64,000 nucleotides of DNA from Halobacteriovoraceae bacterium. GTDB lineage: Bacteria; Bdellovibrionota; Bacteriovoracia; Bacteriovoracales; Bacteriovoracaceae. Within the stretch, counting starts at the first letter, position 1. Every line of letters begins with the position of its first letter. This document shows positions 12,138 through 23,360 of this stretch, one piece after another. Position numbers and translations under genes: made by a program. The notes under the pieces were generated by a model. That model made no database searches. It saw nothing but the letters and a program-made list of their open reading frames with translations, and was not told the DNA's origin. The stretch covers positions 108,952 through 172,951 of the forward strand of contig PASP01000020.1 of NCBI GenBank assembly GCA_002712005.1, in the 5' to 3' direction.

Positions 12138-13694
12138 CTACTTTCCTATACAGAAATTGGAAAAAATATTATCAAGAACATCATCAGGGCTCGTTATGCC
12201 TACTAACTCGTCAATATAAATCCCTAAACTATTGATTTCATGGGAAATAATCGCGATATCCTGATTATTAAATATATATTGTTTAACATGTGTAAATCTA
12301 TTGTAAATATCTGTAATCACTTCTCTATGTCGTGAAATAGGAATAGGATTAAGGCTCGACTTAGACCTGTAAGTATTTGAAATTAATGTATTTAAGGATA
12401 ATACTGGTCCCATAGGACCAGTTGATTTCAACGAATCTGCCCCCATAGGACCAAGTTCATTGTAGAATTCTGCCCCCATAGGACCAGGTGAAAACAAAAG
12501 TGGTCCCATAGGACCAAATTTGAAAGAAGTATCTGGTCCCATAGGACCAAAAGAATCCCCTGCCCCCATAGGACCATTTTTATTATAAAGTGGTTCTATA
12601 GGACCAATCTTAGAATCTGCCCCCATAGGACCAGAAATAAAAATCGGTTGTTCAAGAGATGATAACCTAGATTTCAAACTTAAAAGTTCTGTATCGTTTA
12701 ATAAATCAACATGAGTAAGAATATATGCAGAAGGCGTGATAGAAGGCAGTTCACCCTTCCAGGTTTTGATATTAATTAGATAGAAACGTAGAAAACATTG
12801 TTCTATTAAACGTTTACCACGAGAAATCCCCTCTTGTTCAATAGTGTCACTACTAACACGCAGACCTGCAGTATCAATTAATTGATAAGCTTGGGAATCA
12901 ATATAAATATACTCAGATACGAAATCTCTTGTGGTCCCATGAATATCAGAAACAATGGCGCGATCCTGACCCACTATTTGATTAAAGAGAGTACTTTTTC
13001 CTGCATTTGTTTCTCCATAGAGGCCAATTTTAGGAGAAAGAAGACTATTAATATCGCCTTGAGATCTTTTGAATAAATTATTAATAATTTTATCAATATG
13101 ATGAGTTTGAGAAGTTATTAATTTCGAAATCTCTTCCTCTCCAACATCTTCACTGAAATCTATAGCTAACTCAATAGATGAGCGTAATGAAATATAACTG
13201 TCTCTGAGAGCTGTATATTCCTCAAATAGCTCATTATTCATAATTTTAGTGGCCTGACTTAAACCGAAAGAACTAGAAGCATTTAAGAGTAAATCAAGAC
13301 CCTCAACTTGCGTAAGATTCATTTTTTTATTTCTTAAGGCCCTATAAGTAAATTCACCAGGAAAGGCCTTCTTAAATCCATATTGAGAAATAAGAAGAGA
13401 AATAATTCGTTCTAAATTAAACGGATTTCCATGCACCTGAAATTCGATTACATTTTCGCCAGTAAAACTATGGGGCGCTTTAAAGAAAAGCAATACACCA
13501 TCATCTAAAACATTTTCAGAGTCTTTTATAGAAACATAATGAGCATATCGGGGTTTTACTTCGGATAAACCACATAAGGGTTTTAAAAAGGAAAGATCTT
13601 TGAAGCCAGTAATTCTGATGATCCCAATTGCAGCCTGAGATTGAGTGCTTGTACTTACAGCTACAATAGGGTCATCACGAAAATACTGATTCAT
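12138..13694 (-). CDS. mnmE: tRNA modification GTPase MnmE with GPMG-repeat insertion
   Basis: 518 residues, against about 450-470 for most MnmE. The N-terminal folate-binding domain (1-118, with FPGEFTYRAL at 111-120), central helices and an inserted G domain are recognisable. Motifs are G1 GETNAGKS (227-234), G2 GTTRDF (253-258), G3 DTAGL (274-278) and the C-terminal catalytic CIGK (515-518). G4 reads THVD (327-330) instead of NKxD. Directly at the expected G5 loop (IFIS, 351-354) the protein runs into eight GPMGA/GPMGP-type repeats (355-430) encoded by DNA palindromes. Reading frame and both flanks are intact, so the gene is probably still functional. It lies between yidC and mnmG. Confidence 0.95.
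   Translation of the reverse strand: MNQYFRDDPIVAVSTSTQSQAAIGIIRITGFKDLSFLKPLCGLSEVKPRYAHYVSIKDSENVLDDGVLLFFKAPHSFTGENVIEFQVHGNPFNLERIISLLISQYGFKKAFPGEFTYRALRNKKMNLTQVEGLDLLLNASSSFGLSQATKIMNNELFEEYTALRDSYISLRSSIELAIDFSEDVGEEEISKLITSQTHHIDKIINNLFKRSQGDINSLLSPKIGLYGETNAGKSTLFNQIVGQDRAIVSDIHGTTRDFVSEYIYIDSQAYQLIDTAGLRVSSDTIEQEGISRGKRLIEQCFLRFYLINIKTWKGELPSITPSAYILTHVDLLNDTELLSLKSRLSSLEQPIFISGPMGADSKIGPIEPLYNKNGPMGAGDSFGPMGPDTSFKFGPMGPLLFSPGPMGAEFYNELGPMGADSLKSTGPMGPVLSLNTLISNTYRSKSSLNPIPISRHREVITDIYNRFTHVKQYIFNNQDIAIISHEINSLGIYIDELVGITSPDDVLDNIFSNFCIGK
12405..12633. repeat. Array of eight 16-bp palindromic repeats inside mnmE
   Basis: Units start at 12405, 12438, 12471, 12501, 12534, 12561, 12591 and 12618. 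On the plus strand three are TGGTCCCATAGGACCA (12405, 12501, 12534), four are TGCCCCCATAGGACCA (12438, 12471, 12561, 12618) and one is degenerate, TGGTTCTATAGGACCA (12591). Start-to-start spacing is 27, 30 or 33 bases, always a multiple of three, with unrelated 11-17-base spacers. On the coding strand each unit gives Gly-Pro-Met-Gly-Ala/Pro (one is Gly-Pro-Ile-Glu-Pro). A ninth copy is at 7705-7724. Confidence 0.95.
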
Positions 13695-13697
13695 AAA

Positions 13698-15188
13698 TTA
13701 ATCTACAGTCTTATAAACGAAAAGTTGCTGGGTAATACCAAATACTGTTGAAACAAGAATATAGAGATTTAAACCTGCAGGAAGGTCTTTCATAAAGAAA
13801 GTAAAAATAAGAGGCATAAACATCATCATCTTCTTCTGCATAGGATCAGCAGTAGTTGATGGATTAAGCTTTGTTTGAAAGAACATAGCTATCCCCATAA
13901 GGATAGGAAGTACGTAGTATTGGTCCTTTGCGGAAAGATCAGTAATCCAAAGCATAAAGGGAGCATTTAATAACTCTACCGAATTGAAAAGAACTTGATA
14001 AAAAGCAAAGAAAACAGGCATTTGAAGTAAAAGCGGAAGGCAACCCCCCATAGGATTGGCACCATTTTTCTTAAAGAGTTCCATCGTCGCTCTTTGCATC
14101 TTTTGAGGATCATCTGCGTGTTTTTCTTTTAGCTTAGCTAGCTCAGGTTGGAGCTTTTGCATCTTCTTCATACTTTTGAAACTTTTAAACTGAAGAGGAA
14201 ATAAAAGCGTTCTAATAAAAATAGTAATAAGAATGATAGCTAAACCATAGTTGGGAACATACTTATAGATAAACTGGATTCCCTTTAAAATTGGAACCGC
14301 AATAATACCAAACACACCAAAATCAACGGCAAGGTGTAGCTTACTACCAATAGCTTGGAGCTCATCATGACCTTTTAAACCATAGAAAGAAAAACCTGAA
14401 AGAGAGGTCGTACTTTCGATAATTTTAGTATCTAGGTTACCAGAGGCAATTTTAATAGAGCTCATAGGTTTACCGTTAAATACATTAGCAAAGAGATGAT
14501 AATGATAATCGACGGCCATCCACTGTAGAGGTCCATCATACTTTTCATCATCGTCTATATTAGTTCTTTGCGTATCTTTTAAAAGTGTAACGTATTGACG
14601 AATTTGTCTCCCCTCACCCTCTTGTTTTTCTGACTGCATACGCGTGAAATATTGGTAAGGCTTAGTTGAAGATAAAGTCCATTGGAATAGACCTTTTTCA
14701 TCTAAATAGGCGTTAAAATTGATATTAAAGCGAGAATCTGTACCCGAAATTTCACTTTCTGATGTTTTACTAAGATTGAACAGAAGAGGAGTAAGAGATC
14801 CATTATTAACAATAAAGAATTGAAAAGGCTTTTTAACACCTACAATATCAGTGAAAGCATCTCTTTCTTCCTTTAAAGGCATAAAAGACTTAATAACAAG
14901 CTCATTAGTTAAAACGACCTTAGTAACACTATTAGAAAGAGTGTAAACACTTACAGAGGGAGCGACTGTCTGCTCTACAGGTGCCTGATTAGAAGTTCCT
15001 TCAGCAGGCAGCTTATCGACAGCCACGGCCTTTTCGTGCTTTGAATCTGCTTGCGCGACAGCCTGTTTATTCTTATCAAAACTCCCCTTCTCGAACTGAT
15101 TTTTGGGAGCAAAAAAGTACTGCCAACCAAAGAGAACCAGAGCTGATAAAGAAAGAGTAAGAAAGAGACGTTTTTGTTCTGAGGCCAT
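13698..15188 (-). CDS. yidC: Membrane protein insertase YidC
   Basis: 496 residues from ATG at 15188 (MASEQKRLFL). AAGGA lies 8 bases upstream, which favours it over an ATG three codons earlier. Gram-negative layout: an N-terminal helix (8-26), a large periplasmic domain (about 80-310) and the conserved insertase core with LLFPLQFKSFKSMKKMQ, the cytoplasmic hairpin, and NPMGGCLPLLLQMPVFFAFY. YidC inserts membrane proteins, including F0 subunits, alone or with Sec. Followed by mnmE with a 3-base gap and preceded by yidD. Confidence 0.97.
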   Translation of the reverse strand: MASEQKRLFLTLSLSALVLFGWQYFFAPKNQFEKGSFDKNKQAVAQADSKHEKAVAVDKLPAEGTSNQAPVEQTVAPSVSVYTLSNSVTKVVLTNELVIKSFMPLKEERDAFTDIVGVKKPFQFFIVNNGSLTPLLFNLSKTSESEISGTDSRFNINFNAYLDEKGLFQWTLSSTKPYQYFTRMQSEKQEGEGRQIRQYVTLLKDTQRTNIDDDEKYDGPLQWMAVDYHYHLFANVFNGKPMSSIKIASGNLDTKIIESTTSLSGFSFYGLKGHDELQAIGSKLHLAVDFGVFGIIAVPILKGIQFIYKYVPNYGLAIILITIFIRTLLFPLQFKSFKSMKKMQKLQPELAKLKEKHADDPQKMQRATMELFKKNGANPMGGCLPLLLQMPVFFAFYQVLFNSVELLNAPFMLWITDLSAKDQYYVLPILMGIAMFFQTKLNPSTTADPMQKKMMMFMPLIFTFFMKDLPAGLNLYILVSTVFGITQQLFVYKTVD

Positions 15189-15213
15189 TACAAGCATCCT
15201 TAATATAGATTAA

Positions 15214-15435
15214 TTACCTTTTGGTTTCAGGAATAGGATCAAACCCACCTGAGTGAAAAGGATTACATTTTAAAATTCTGACAAGTGAATACCATAGAGC
15301 CTTGTGGGCTGGAAAGTGTTCAAGACATTCTTTAGCGTAACAACTACAAGTTGGAGAAAATCGACAGTTTCTTCCGAGAAATGGGGAAAGAAGATATTGA
15401 TAAGTCTTAATAAAGAAAAGGAGTAAAAACTTCAT
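15214..15435 (-). CDS. yidD: Membrane insertion efficiency factor YidD
   Basis: 73 residues, typical. An N-terminal amphipathic/hydrophobic helix (MKFLLLFFIKTYQYLLSPFLG) is followed by the invariant Cys pattern NCRFSPTCSCYAKECLEHF and GGFDPIP near the end. It assists YidC-dependent insertion, and in some organisms it also has a haemolytic-type activity. Its ATG overlaps the rnpA stop (ATGA), the classic arrangement. Confidence 0.95.
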   Translation of the reverse strand: MKFLLLFFIKTYQYLLSPFLGRNCRFSPTCSCYAKECLEHFPAHKALWYSLVRILKCNPFHSGGFDPIPETKR

Positions 15436-15812
15436 GAAATAGAAAAACCCCTATCAGAGGAGCCCCTAGATACCGCTTTCTCTAAAGATGAGTTAACCGC
15501 ATCTTTAAATTCATTGCCTTTAAGTTTCTTTAACCTTGGGGAAGCAATCACAAGAATATCAAGAGATGAGCTACGCAGAAAGCTAGTTCGAAAAACTTCG
15601 CGCACTCTTCTCTTGATAAAATTTCTGTGGACGGCATTACCTGATTTCTTTGAAATACTTAGGCCAAGACGTGCATGACCTAGGTTTTTATCTTGAGACT
15701 TCTTAAAATAAAAACGCAAAAAAGGGGTATCTACACGAGATGCCCCTCTTCTTAAGTATTGAAAATCTTTAGGCTTTAATAATCGAAACTCTTTATTAAA
15801 AGAGAAATCCAT
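15432..15812 (-). CDS. rnpA: Ribonuclease P protein component
   Basis: 126 residues. RnpA is the basic protein cofactor of RNase P, which trims tRNA 5' ends. It shows the family RNR-type motif as NAVHRNFIKRRVREVFR (about 60-76), with the flanking LGLSISKKSGNAV and a final strand DILVIASPR. It lies 20 bases after rpmH and overlaps yidD by four bases. Confidence 0.95.
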   Translation of the reverse strand: MDFSFNKEFRLLKPKDFQYLRRGASRVDTPFLRFYFKKSQDKNLGHARLGLSISKKSGNAVHRNFIKRRVREVFRTSFLRSSSLDILVIASPRLKKLKGNEFKDAVNSSLEKAVSRGSSDRGFSIS

Positions 15813-15832
15813 TTAAAACCCTAAGTAAAAGA

Positions 15833-15985
15833 TTACTTTGTACCTGTAGAAACAGTTAGTCTCTTTCTACCTTTTGCTCTACGAGCATTAATAACCTTTT
15901 TCCCACCAGCAGTGGACATTCTCTTCAAAAAACCATGCACACGAAGACGCTTCTGTCTTTTTGGTTGCCACGTTCTCTTACTCAT
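15833..15985 (-). CDS. rpmH: 50S ribosomal protein L34
   Basis: A 50-codon frame from ATG at 15985 reads [20 protein letters not shown] and continues with the conserved [20 protein letters not shown]. It is a highly basic small ribosomal protein, slightly longer than the usual 44-47 residues because of an extra tail. It is the first gene of the minus-strand origin block, divergent from dnaA across about 280 bases. Confidence 0.95.
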   Translation of the reverse strand: MSKRTWQPKRQKRLRVHGFLKRMSTAGGKKVINARRAKGRKRLTVSTGTK

Positions 15986-16168
15986 ATCAACCTCACGGAA
16001 CAAATCACTTTAACGTAAAAAAACTAATTAGGTGCGAAATCTACATAAACACGAGGAAAAAAGCAATGGCCAATTGCACAGTATGAATAAAAAAATGGAT
16101 AAAAATGTGGTAGTCAAAGAAATGACAGGATGTAAGAAGAGTTCAGAATAACTGCACACTGCGTAATA

Positions 16169-16197
16169 TTGATTCTTTAACTTCCTTTCGGTAATTA
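16169..16197 (+). promoter_or_regulatory. Candidate dnaA promoter
   Basis: TTGATT (16169-16174) and TAATTA (16192-16197) are separated by 17 bases, about 65 bases before the dnaA ATG. The -10 is weak. The 277-base rpmH-dnaA gap shows no clear DnaA boxes. Confidence 0.4.
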
Positions 16198-16262
16198 TAT
16201 TGCCCCTAACAACGAGAACATTAAATTTACACACAACGATTGCCCGTGGAGAGACGTTTAAC

Positions 16263-17927
16263 ATGACGACAGACTTCCCTTTTGAAAGGTTTTTAAATAC
16301 TAAGAAAACTTCTGGAAATAGCACGCCAACAATTAAAGAAAATACTAATAAAAATAACCATTTATTAGATGATATCTTTGGTAGCAGCGTAGCGAAAAAC
16401 AAAGTAGAAGAAGTATCCCCAGTAGATCATTCGGATATTTCACCATTCAAACCAATAACAGATGCTATTTTTGCGAGTCTTGAAGGCCAAATAGAGCCCA
16501 TCAAATATAATACATTCATAAAAAATAAAATCTCTATTGAAAGCTTGAATGAAGAGAAAGTTGTCTTTTCAGCGCAAACTCAATTTATTTTGAACACAGT
16601 GAAAAGCACCTATCTTCCAGTAATAAAATCCATACTTAAAGAACTTATGGGTGAAGATTACGAAATTGAGTTCATCATAAAGGGACAAAAATCCCCCAAC
16701 GGACAATCACATAGTGAAGAACAAGCAATAGATGGACCGCCTTCGTTTAGCCAATTTCTCGAAGAAACTGAGCTCAATCAGAAAAAGAATATGGATCAAG
16801 CTAAGAAAAAATCTTCTTTTACACTTGATCTAAGTCCTACTAAAGAAGAGCGCCAGGAAGAAGCAAAGAGTAAATATATAGAACATATGAAAGAAGGCGA
16901 ATCTGGTGAATCAATCGATCCAGCAAAAACATTCGATAACTTCATCGTTGGTCCATCAAATAACCTAGCATTTGCTACAGCTTGCGCAGTAGCCGATGAT
17001 CCTGGAAAAGCTGGTAAATACCCTTGTGTTTATTTTTACTCTGATTCTGGATTAGGAAAAACTCACCTTCTTCATGCAGTGGCCAATGGAATTTACAAAA
17101 ATCATCCAGAGCTTAGAATCTGCTTAATCTCAGCAAGAGACTTCATGAAAGAGCTTATCAATGCCTACAAAGATAAGAATCTCGATAAATTCCAAGCTAA
17201 GTATACTGAATATGTAGATATTCTAATGATCGATGATATTCACGAATTAAAAAATAAGAACTCAACCCAGGAAGAATTCTTTCATATTTTCAACTTCCTA
17301 CATGATAAGGGTAAACAACTCATTTTCACTTCTGACAAAAGCCCAGATAAAATTACGGGAATTGAGGAAAGAATAATAACAAGACTACAGTGGGGATTAG
17401 TAGTTGATATCCAAAAGCCAGATTTTGAAACTCGTACCGCTATCCTTAAGAAGAAGGCCATCGATCTCGATCTCTTTATCCAAGATGATGTTCTTAACCT
17501 CATAGCCAGTTCAATTAAAACCTCTATTCGCGAACTAGAGGGCTCACTCATTAGACTTCAAGCCCACGCTGAACTTATAGAGGCAGAAATTGACACAGAA
17601 ATGGCCAAAGAAATTTTGAAGCTTCAACCTAGTGATGAGAAACCAGCATCTACCCTAGAGTCAGTATGTAGAGCAGCCTCTCATTACTTCAAAATTCCCG
17701 TAGCTGATTTAAGGTCAAAAGCGAGAAGTAAAGAAGTCGTAAAAGCACGTCACATCTCATGGTACCTAAGTAAAAATATTGTTGGGGCAACCTATGAAGA
17801 AATTGGTCAATACTACAGTAATAGAGACCACTCTTCAGTTATCCATGGAGTCAACAAGATATCAGATCAATTAAAGAAAGATTCCAGCATATCTAAAGAT
17901 ATTGTCTATCTTGAAAACAATATTTAA
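16263..17927 (+). CDS. dnaA: Chromosomal replication initiator DnaA
   Basis: 554 residues from ATG at 16263 (GGAG 11 bases upstream); an upstream TTG at 16200 is less likely. An extended N-terminal tail (1-60) precedes domain I. Domain II is a long charged linker. The AAA+ domain has Walker A SDSGLGKTHLL (about 259-269) and Walker B MIDDIHEL (about 322-329). The DNA-binding domain IV has NRDHSSVIHGVNKI (about 520) in place of the usual GGRDHTTV. DnaA opens oriC, which lies directly downstream. Longer than the usual 450-470 residues because of the N-terminal tail and linker. Confidence 0.97.
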   Translation: MTTDFPFERFLNTKKTSGNSTPTIKENTNKNNHLLDDIFGSSVAKNKVEEVSPVDHSDISPFKPITDAIFASLEGQIEPIKYNTFIKNKISIESLNEEKVVFSAQTQFILNTVKSTYLPVIKSILKELMGEDYEIEFIIKGQKSPNGQSHSEEQAIDGPPSFSQFLEETELNQKKNMDQAKKKSSFTLDLSPTKEERQEEAKSKYIEHMKEGESGESIDPAKTFDNFIVGPSNNLAFATACAVADDPGKAGKYPCVYFYSDSGLGKTHLLHAVANGIYKNHPELRICLISARDFMKELINAYKDKNLDKFQAKYTEYVDILMIDDIHELKNKNSTQEEFFHIFNFLHDKGKQLIFTSDKSPDKITGIEERIITRLQWGLVVDIQKPDFETRTAILKKKAIDLDLFIQDDVLNLIASSIKTSIRELEGSLIRLQAHAELIEAEIDTEMAKEILKLQPSDEKPASTLESVCRAASHYFKIPVADLRSKARSKEVVKARHISWYLSKNIVGATYEEIGQYYSNRDHSSVIHGVNKISDQLKKDSSISKDIVYLENNI

Positions 17928-17952
17928 AAGCTAATCAAATTTAATGAATACC

Positions 17953-17980
17953 AAGGCACTCGCATGAGTGCCTTTTTTTT
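17953..17980 (+). terminator. Intrinsic terminator of dnaA
   Basis: AAGGCACTC/GAGTGCCTT, a 9-bp stem with loop GCAT (17953-17974), is followed by a T-run to 17980. It starts 26 bases after the dnaA stop. The T-run runs into the first DnaA box. Confidence 0.92.
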
Positions 17981-18551
17981 ATCCACAGAATCCACAAAGT
18001 AATCAACATAATAGATAAAGAAGCAAAGATCTTTGCTTGAACAAAAATTATAATCCACAGAAAGAAGAATTGAATGTGAATAAGGGCCAATAAAAAATGA
18101 CTAGTCACCCTTATCCACGGCCTATCCCCGGCCAAATGTGAATAACTTTCAAAGCTAATTATCTAAAATTACATAAAATAAAAATAAAAAAGAGAGTTAT
18201 CAACAATTGTGGAAAACCAGTTATCCACAATACTCACAATGTTGAAAAAAAGTTATCCACATGTTGATTAAATTGTGGATAAAAGAAAGCAAAAAACAAA
18301 ATATGCAAAAGTAAAAAATAAAATTACATGGGCCTGTGGAAAACATGTGAATAAACTGTGGGAAATCGTCAAAGAAATGTTTATTAATAAAGAATATACG
18401 AATTGAGCAATTGCAAATAAAGAGTTTATTAACAAATGTCCACAACTACGAAAACGAATAACATCAATGATAGACAATGATAAGAAAGTTATCCCCTTTT
18501 CCACATCCTATAATATATAATAAAAATAATATAATTATATATATATAGATA
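17979..18551. other. Origin of replication oriC
   Basis: The 696-base dnaA-dnaN gap has no gene. Perfect DnaA boxes TTATCCACA are at 17979, 18221 and 18253 (plus) and 18274 (minus, TGTGGATAA). One- to two-mismatch boxes are at 18075, 18111, 18137, 18197, 18335 and 18346, with TTATCCCCT at 18489. The density rises towards dnaN and the cluster ends at an AT-only unwinding tract (18509-18551). Small minus-strand open frames here are fortuitous. Confidence 0.92.
18509..18551. other. AT-rich DNA unwinding element of oriC
   Basis: 43 bases composed almost only of A and T, with TATATA steps, immediately follow the last DnaA-box-like sequences and lie about 70 bases before the dnaN start. This is the expected position and composition of a duplex unwinding element. 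Confidence 0.75.
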
Positions 18552-18623
18552 CAGTTACTCAGGAAGATTCTTGTCTATTCCATCTAAAATGCGATAAAAA
18601 AATTGTATTCAAGGAAATAAACT

Positions 18624-19739
18624 ATGCACGCACAAGTTAGTACAGAATCTATCAGAGAAGCCATTAACAAAGTTACTTCTGTAGTCGATCGGAAAAATAC
18701 GAGACCTATTCTAGCCTATACACTTGTAGAGGCCGCAAATGGGGAGCTAAGCTTTTCTGCAACAGATTTAGAGGTATCGGCTAAGGTAAAAATAGAAGCG
18801 ATTACAGAGGTACCTGGATCCTTCTGTGTAAACGCAAAAAACTTTTCTGATATTTTAAGAGAATTACCTAACTCAAGTCTTGAATTAAAAATCGATGATA
18901 ATGAGAATACATTAAAAATTGATTGTGGAGATATTCACTTCACTCTACTCATTTATAAAAATGAAGATTTTCCACAATTAGTTTTCCAGAATAAATCCAA
19001 CGAATTCTCAATTAAAAGTGAACAAGTCTTAGAAATAATTTCTAAAACGAATCATGCAATTTCTACTGATGAAACGAGATTATATTTAAATGGAATCTAC
19101 CTCCAAGAAACTGATTCCAAATTAAGAGCTGTAGCTACAGACGGACATAGACTTTCTATGATCGATACAGAACTTGAAAATAGTAATATAGAAAATTTAA
19201 TTAATGGAATCATTGTACCTAGAAAAGGTGTAGCAGAACTTAAAAGAGTTGCTGAATCTAATCCAGGTGCAGATATCAACATTAGTGTGGATGACTCATT
19301 CATGTATGTGAATTGTGAGGAAAAATATTTTCTTAGCATTCGATTGATATCTAGAGAATATCCAAAATACCAAGCTGTTATTCCTCAGAAAACAACATTT
19401 ACCTTAATTGTAGACAAGGCATCAGTATTTGATGCTCTTAGAAGAATTAAGATTATGAGTAATGAAAAAAGTAACGGAGTTAGAGTAAAGCTTGCTGAAA
19501 ATGAAATGATTCTAATGGCCAATCATCCCTCTCTAGGTGATGCAAGAGAAACTATTCCTGTAGAATATAACGGTAGAGAAATGGAAATTGGTTTCAATGC
19601 AAAGTACTTAATTGATACTTTAGCGACATTTGAAGAAGGTGAAATGCGCTTTGAAATCAATAACGAATTCAGCGCTGTAGTTTTAAGGGAAACCAATTTA
19701 CCACACCTCCTTGGTATCATTATGCCGCTAAAACTATAG
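18624..19739 (+). CDS. dnaN: DNA polymerase III beta sliding clamp
   Basis: 371 residues, standard. DnaN is a ring dimer that tethers polymerase III and other DNA enzymes. It is built of three repeated clamp folds. Family features include RPILAYTLVEA near residue 27, AVATDGHRLSMIDTE (about 166) and the C-terminal GIIMPLKL, the hydrophobic clamp-partner pocket end (usual form VMPMRL). AAGGAAATAAACT precedes the ATG. It is followed by recF after 3 bases. Confidence 0.97.
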   Translation: MHAQVSTESIREAINKVTSVVDRKNTRPILAYTLVEAANGELSFSATDLEVSAKVKIEAITEVPGSFCVNAKNFSDILRELPNSSLELKIDDNENTLKIDCGDIHFTLLIYKNEDFPQLVFQNKSNEFSIKSEQVLEIISKTNHAISTDETRLYLNGIYLQETDSKLRAVATDGHRLSMIDTELENSNIENLINGIIVPRKGVAELKRVAESNPGADINISVDDSFMYVNCEEKYFLSIRLISREYPKYQAVIPQKTTFTLIVDKASVFDALRRIKIMSNEKSNGVRVKLAENEMILMANHPSLGDARETIPVEYNGREMEIGFNAKYLIDTLATFEEGEMRFEINNEFSAVVLRETNLPHLLGIIMPLKL

Positions 19740-19742
19740 TCG

Positions 19743-20846
19743 ATGCTGCCAGCAATTATAGAAAAGTTACAAATACAGAATTTTCGTAATTTAGAAAGTG
19801 AAATCATTCCCTTTGGACCCAATATCAATTGCATCTTTGGTGAAAATGGAAATGGTAAAACAAATATTTTAGAAGCAGTATATTTTCTAATTAAAAGAAA
19901 ATCATTTCGTAAAAATGCGAGTTTTCCACAAATACTTGGTATAGATGGGGAAAACCCTGAAATATTATTTTCATCTCTTTTTAAAAATACAGCTGATGAG
20001 AAGCCAATAACCTATTCGGGTAAACTTTCATCTGATGGAAGTTCTTGGCATAGAAATGGTTCAAGTACGAATAGAAAACTAGATATTGGTGTTCTCTTTA
20101 TAAATCCATTTGAAAGTCATGGCTTTCATACTTCTGCTTCTTTTAGAAGAAGCTGGATAGACGATCAACTAGGACAGATAGATCAAGATTATAAAAAATC
20201 TCTTGGTCGCTATAACAAATCCCTAAGATTTAGAAATAAACTTCTTTCTACTAAACCACCTCAATTTCAAAAACAAATTGATGCCATCGATAAAGAATTG
20301 GGACCATTATCTTTGATGCTAACTAATAAGCGTTTAGAGTTCCTAGAAGATATAAAGCCCTTTGTTAAAAAAGCTTTCCACGAATTATTTTCAGAAGAGC
20401 ATGATTTAACCATTACACTCGATACGAAAATAAATCCTCAACGCCTAGAGAGCTACTACGAACTGGCAGAAAAAAACAGGCCAAAAGATGAAGTTCTCGG
20501 TCATACCCATTATGGAATTCACAAAGATGACTATGTGCTTCTTTTTGACGGATTAAACTCTTATGATTACTGCTCTCTAGGGCAACAAAAAATGTCTTAT
20601 TTGAGCCTCTTATTTGCCTATATAGAGCTATTTAGGTATAAATTTAACTCTTTTCCTATTGTACTTTTAGATGACGTTTCAGGAGAATTGGATAAGTTCA
20701 GATGGTCACGCTTGGTGGAATATATAAAAAATAAAAATTTCCAAGTTTTGATTACAACTGCAAACGACAATTTTAAAAAACAATTGGATGAGATTGAAGG
20801 GGCCAACAAGATTCAAGTCACTTCAGGAATGATTAAAGTTTTATAA
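19743..20846 (+). CDS. recF: DNA replication/repair protein RecF
   Basis: 367 residues, typical. RecF is an SMC-like ABC ATPase that loads RecA at gaps with RecO and RecR. Walker A FGENGNGKTNILEAVYFL is at about residue 30-47. A signature loop, SLGQQKMSYLSLLFAYIEL, and Walker B IVLLDDVSGELD follow near the C-terminus. It starts 3 bases after the dnaN stop with no clear Shine-Dalgarno, so it is probably coupled to dnaN. Confidence 0.95.
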   Translation: MLPAIIEKLQIQNFRNLESEIIPFGPNINCIFGENGNGKTNILEAVYFLIKRKSFRKNASFPQILGIDGENPEILFSSLFKNTADEKPITYSGKLSSDGSSWHRNGSSTNRKLDIGVLFINPFESHGFHTSASFRRSWIDDQLGQIDQDYKKSLGRYNKSLRFRNKLLSTKPPQFQKQIDAIDKELGPLSLMLTNKRLEFLEDIKPFVKKAFHELFSEEHDLTITLDTKINPQRLESYYELAEKNRPKDEVLGHTHYGIHKDDYVLLFDGLNSYDYCSLGQQKMSYLSLLFAYIELFRYKFNSFPIVLLDDVSGELDKFRWSRLVEYIKNKNFQVLITTANDNFKKQLDEIEGANKIQVTSGMIKVL

Positions 20847-20858
20847 ATTTTTAAGTAA

Positions 20859-23339
<2,481 letters not shown>

Positions 23340-23360
23340 TTAACTCACTAGGATTTATCA

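Noticed and set aside
12405..12633. Regularly spaced repeats that could be a CRISPR array
   Set aside because: Spacers are only 11-17 bases, units are 16-bp palindromes, the array is in frame within mnmE, and no cas genes are present.
14046..14059. CCCCATAGGATTGG in yidC resembles the mnmE units
   Set aside because: It encodes the conserved YidC motif NPMGGCLP, which is explained by protein conservation, and it is not a palindrome.
18221..18504. Overlapping minus-strand open frames of about 75 codons in oriC
   Set aside because: They are made of DnaA boxes and AT-rich sequence, lack a ribosome site and look like no protein.
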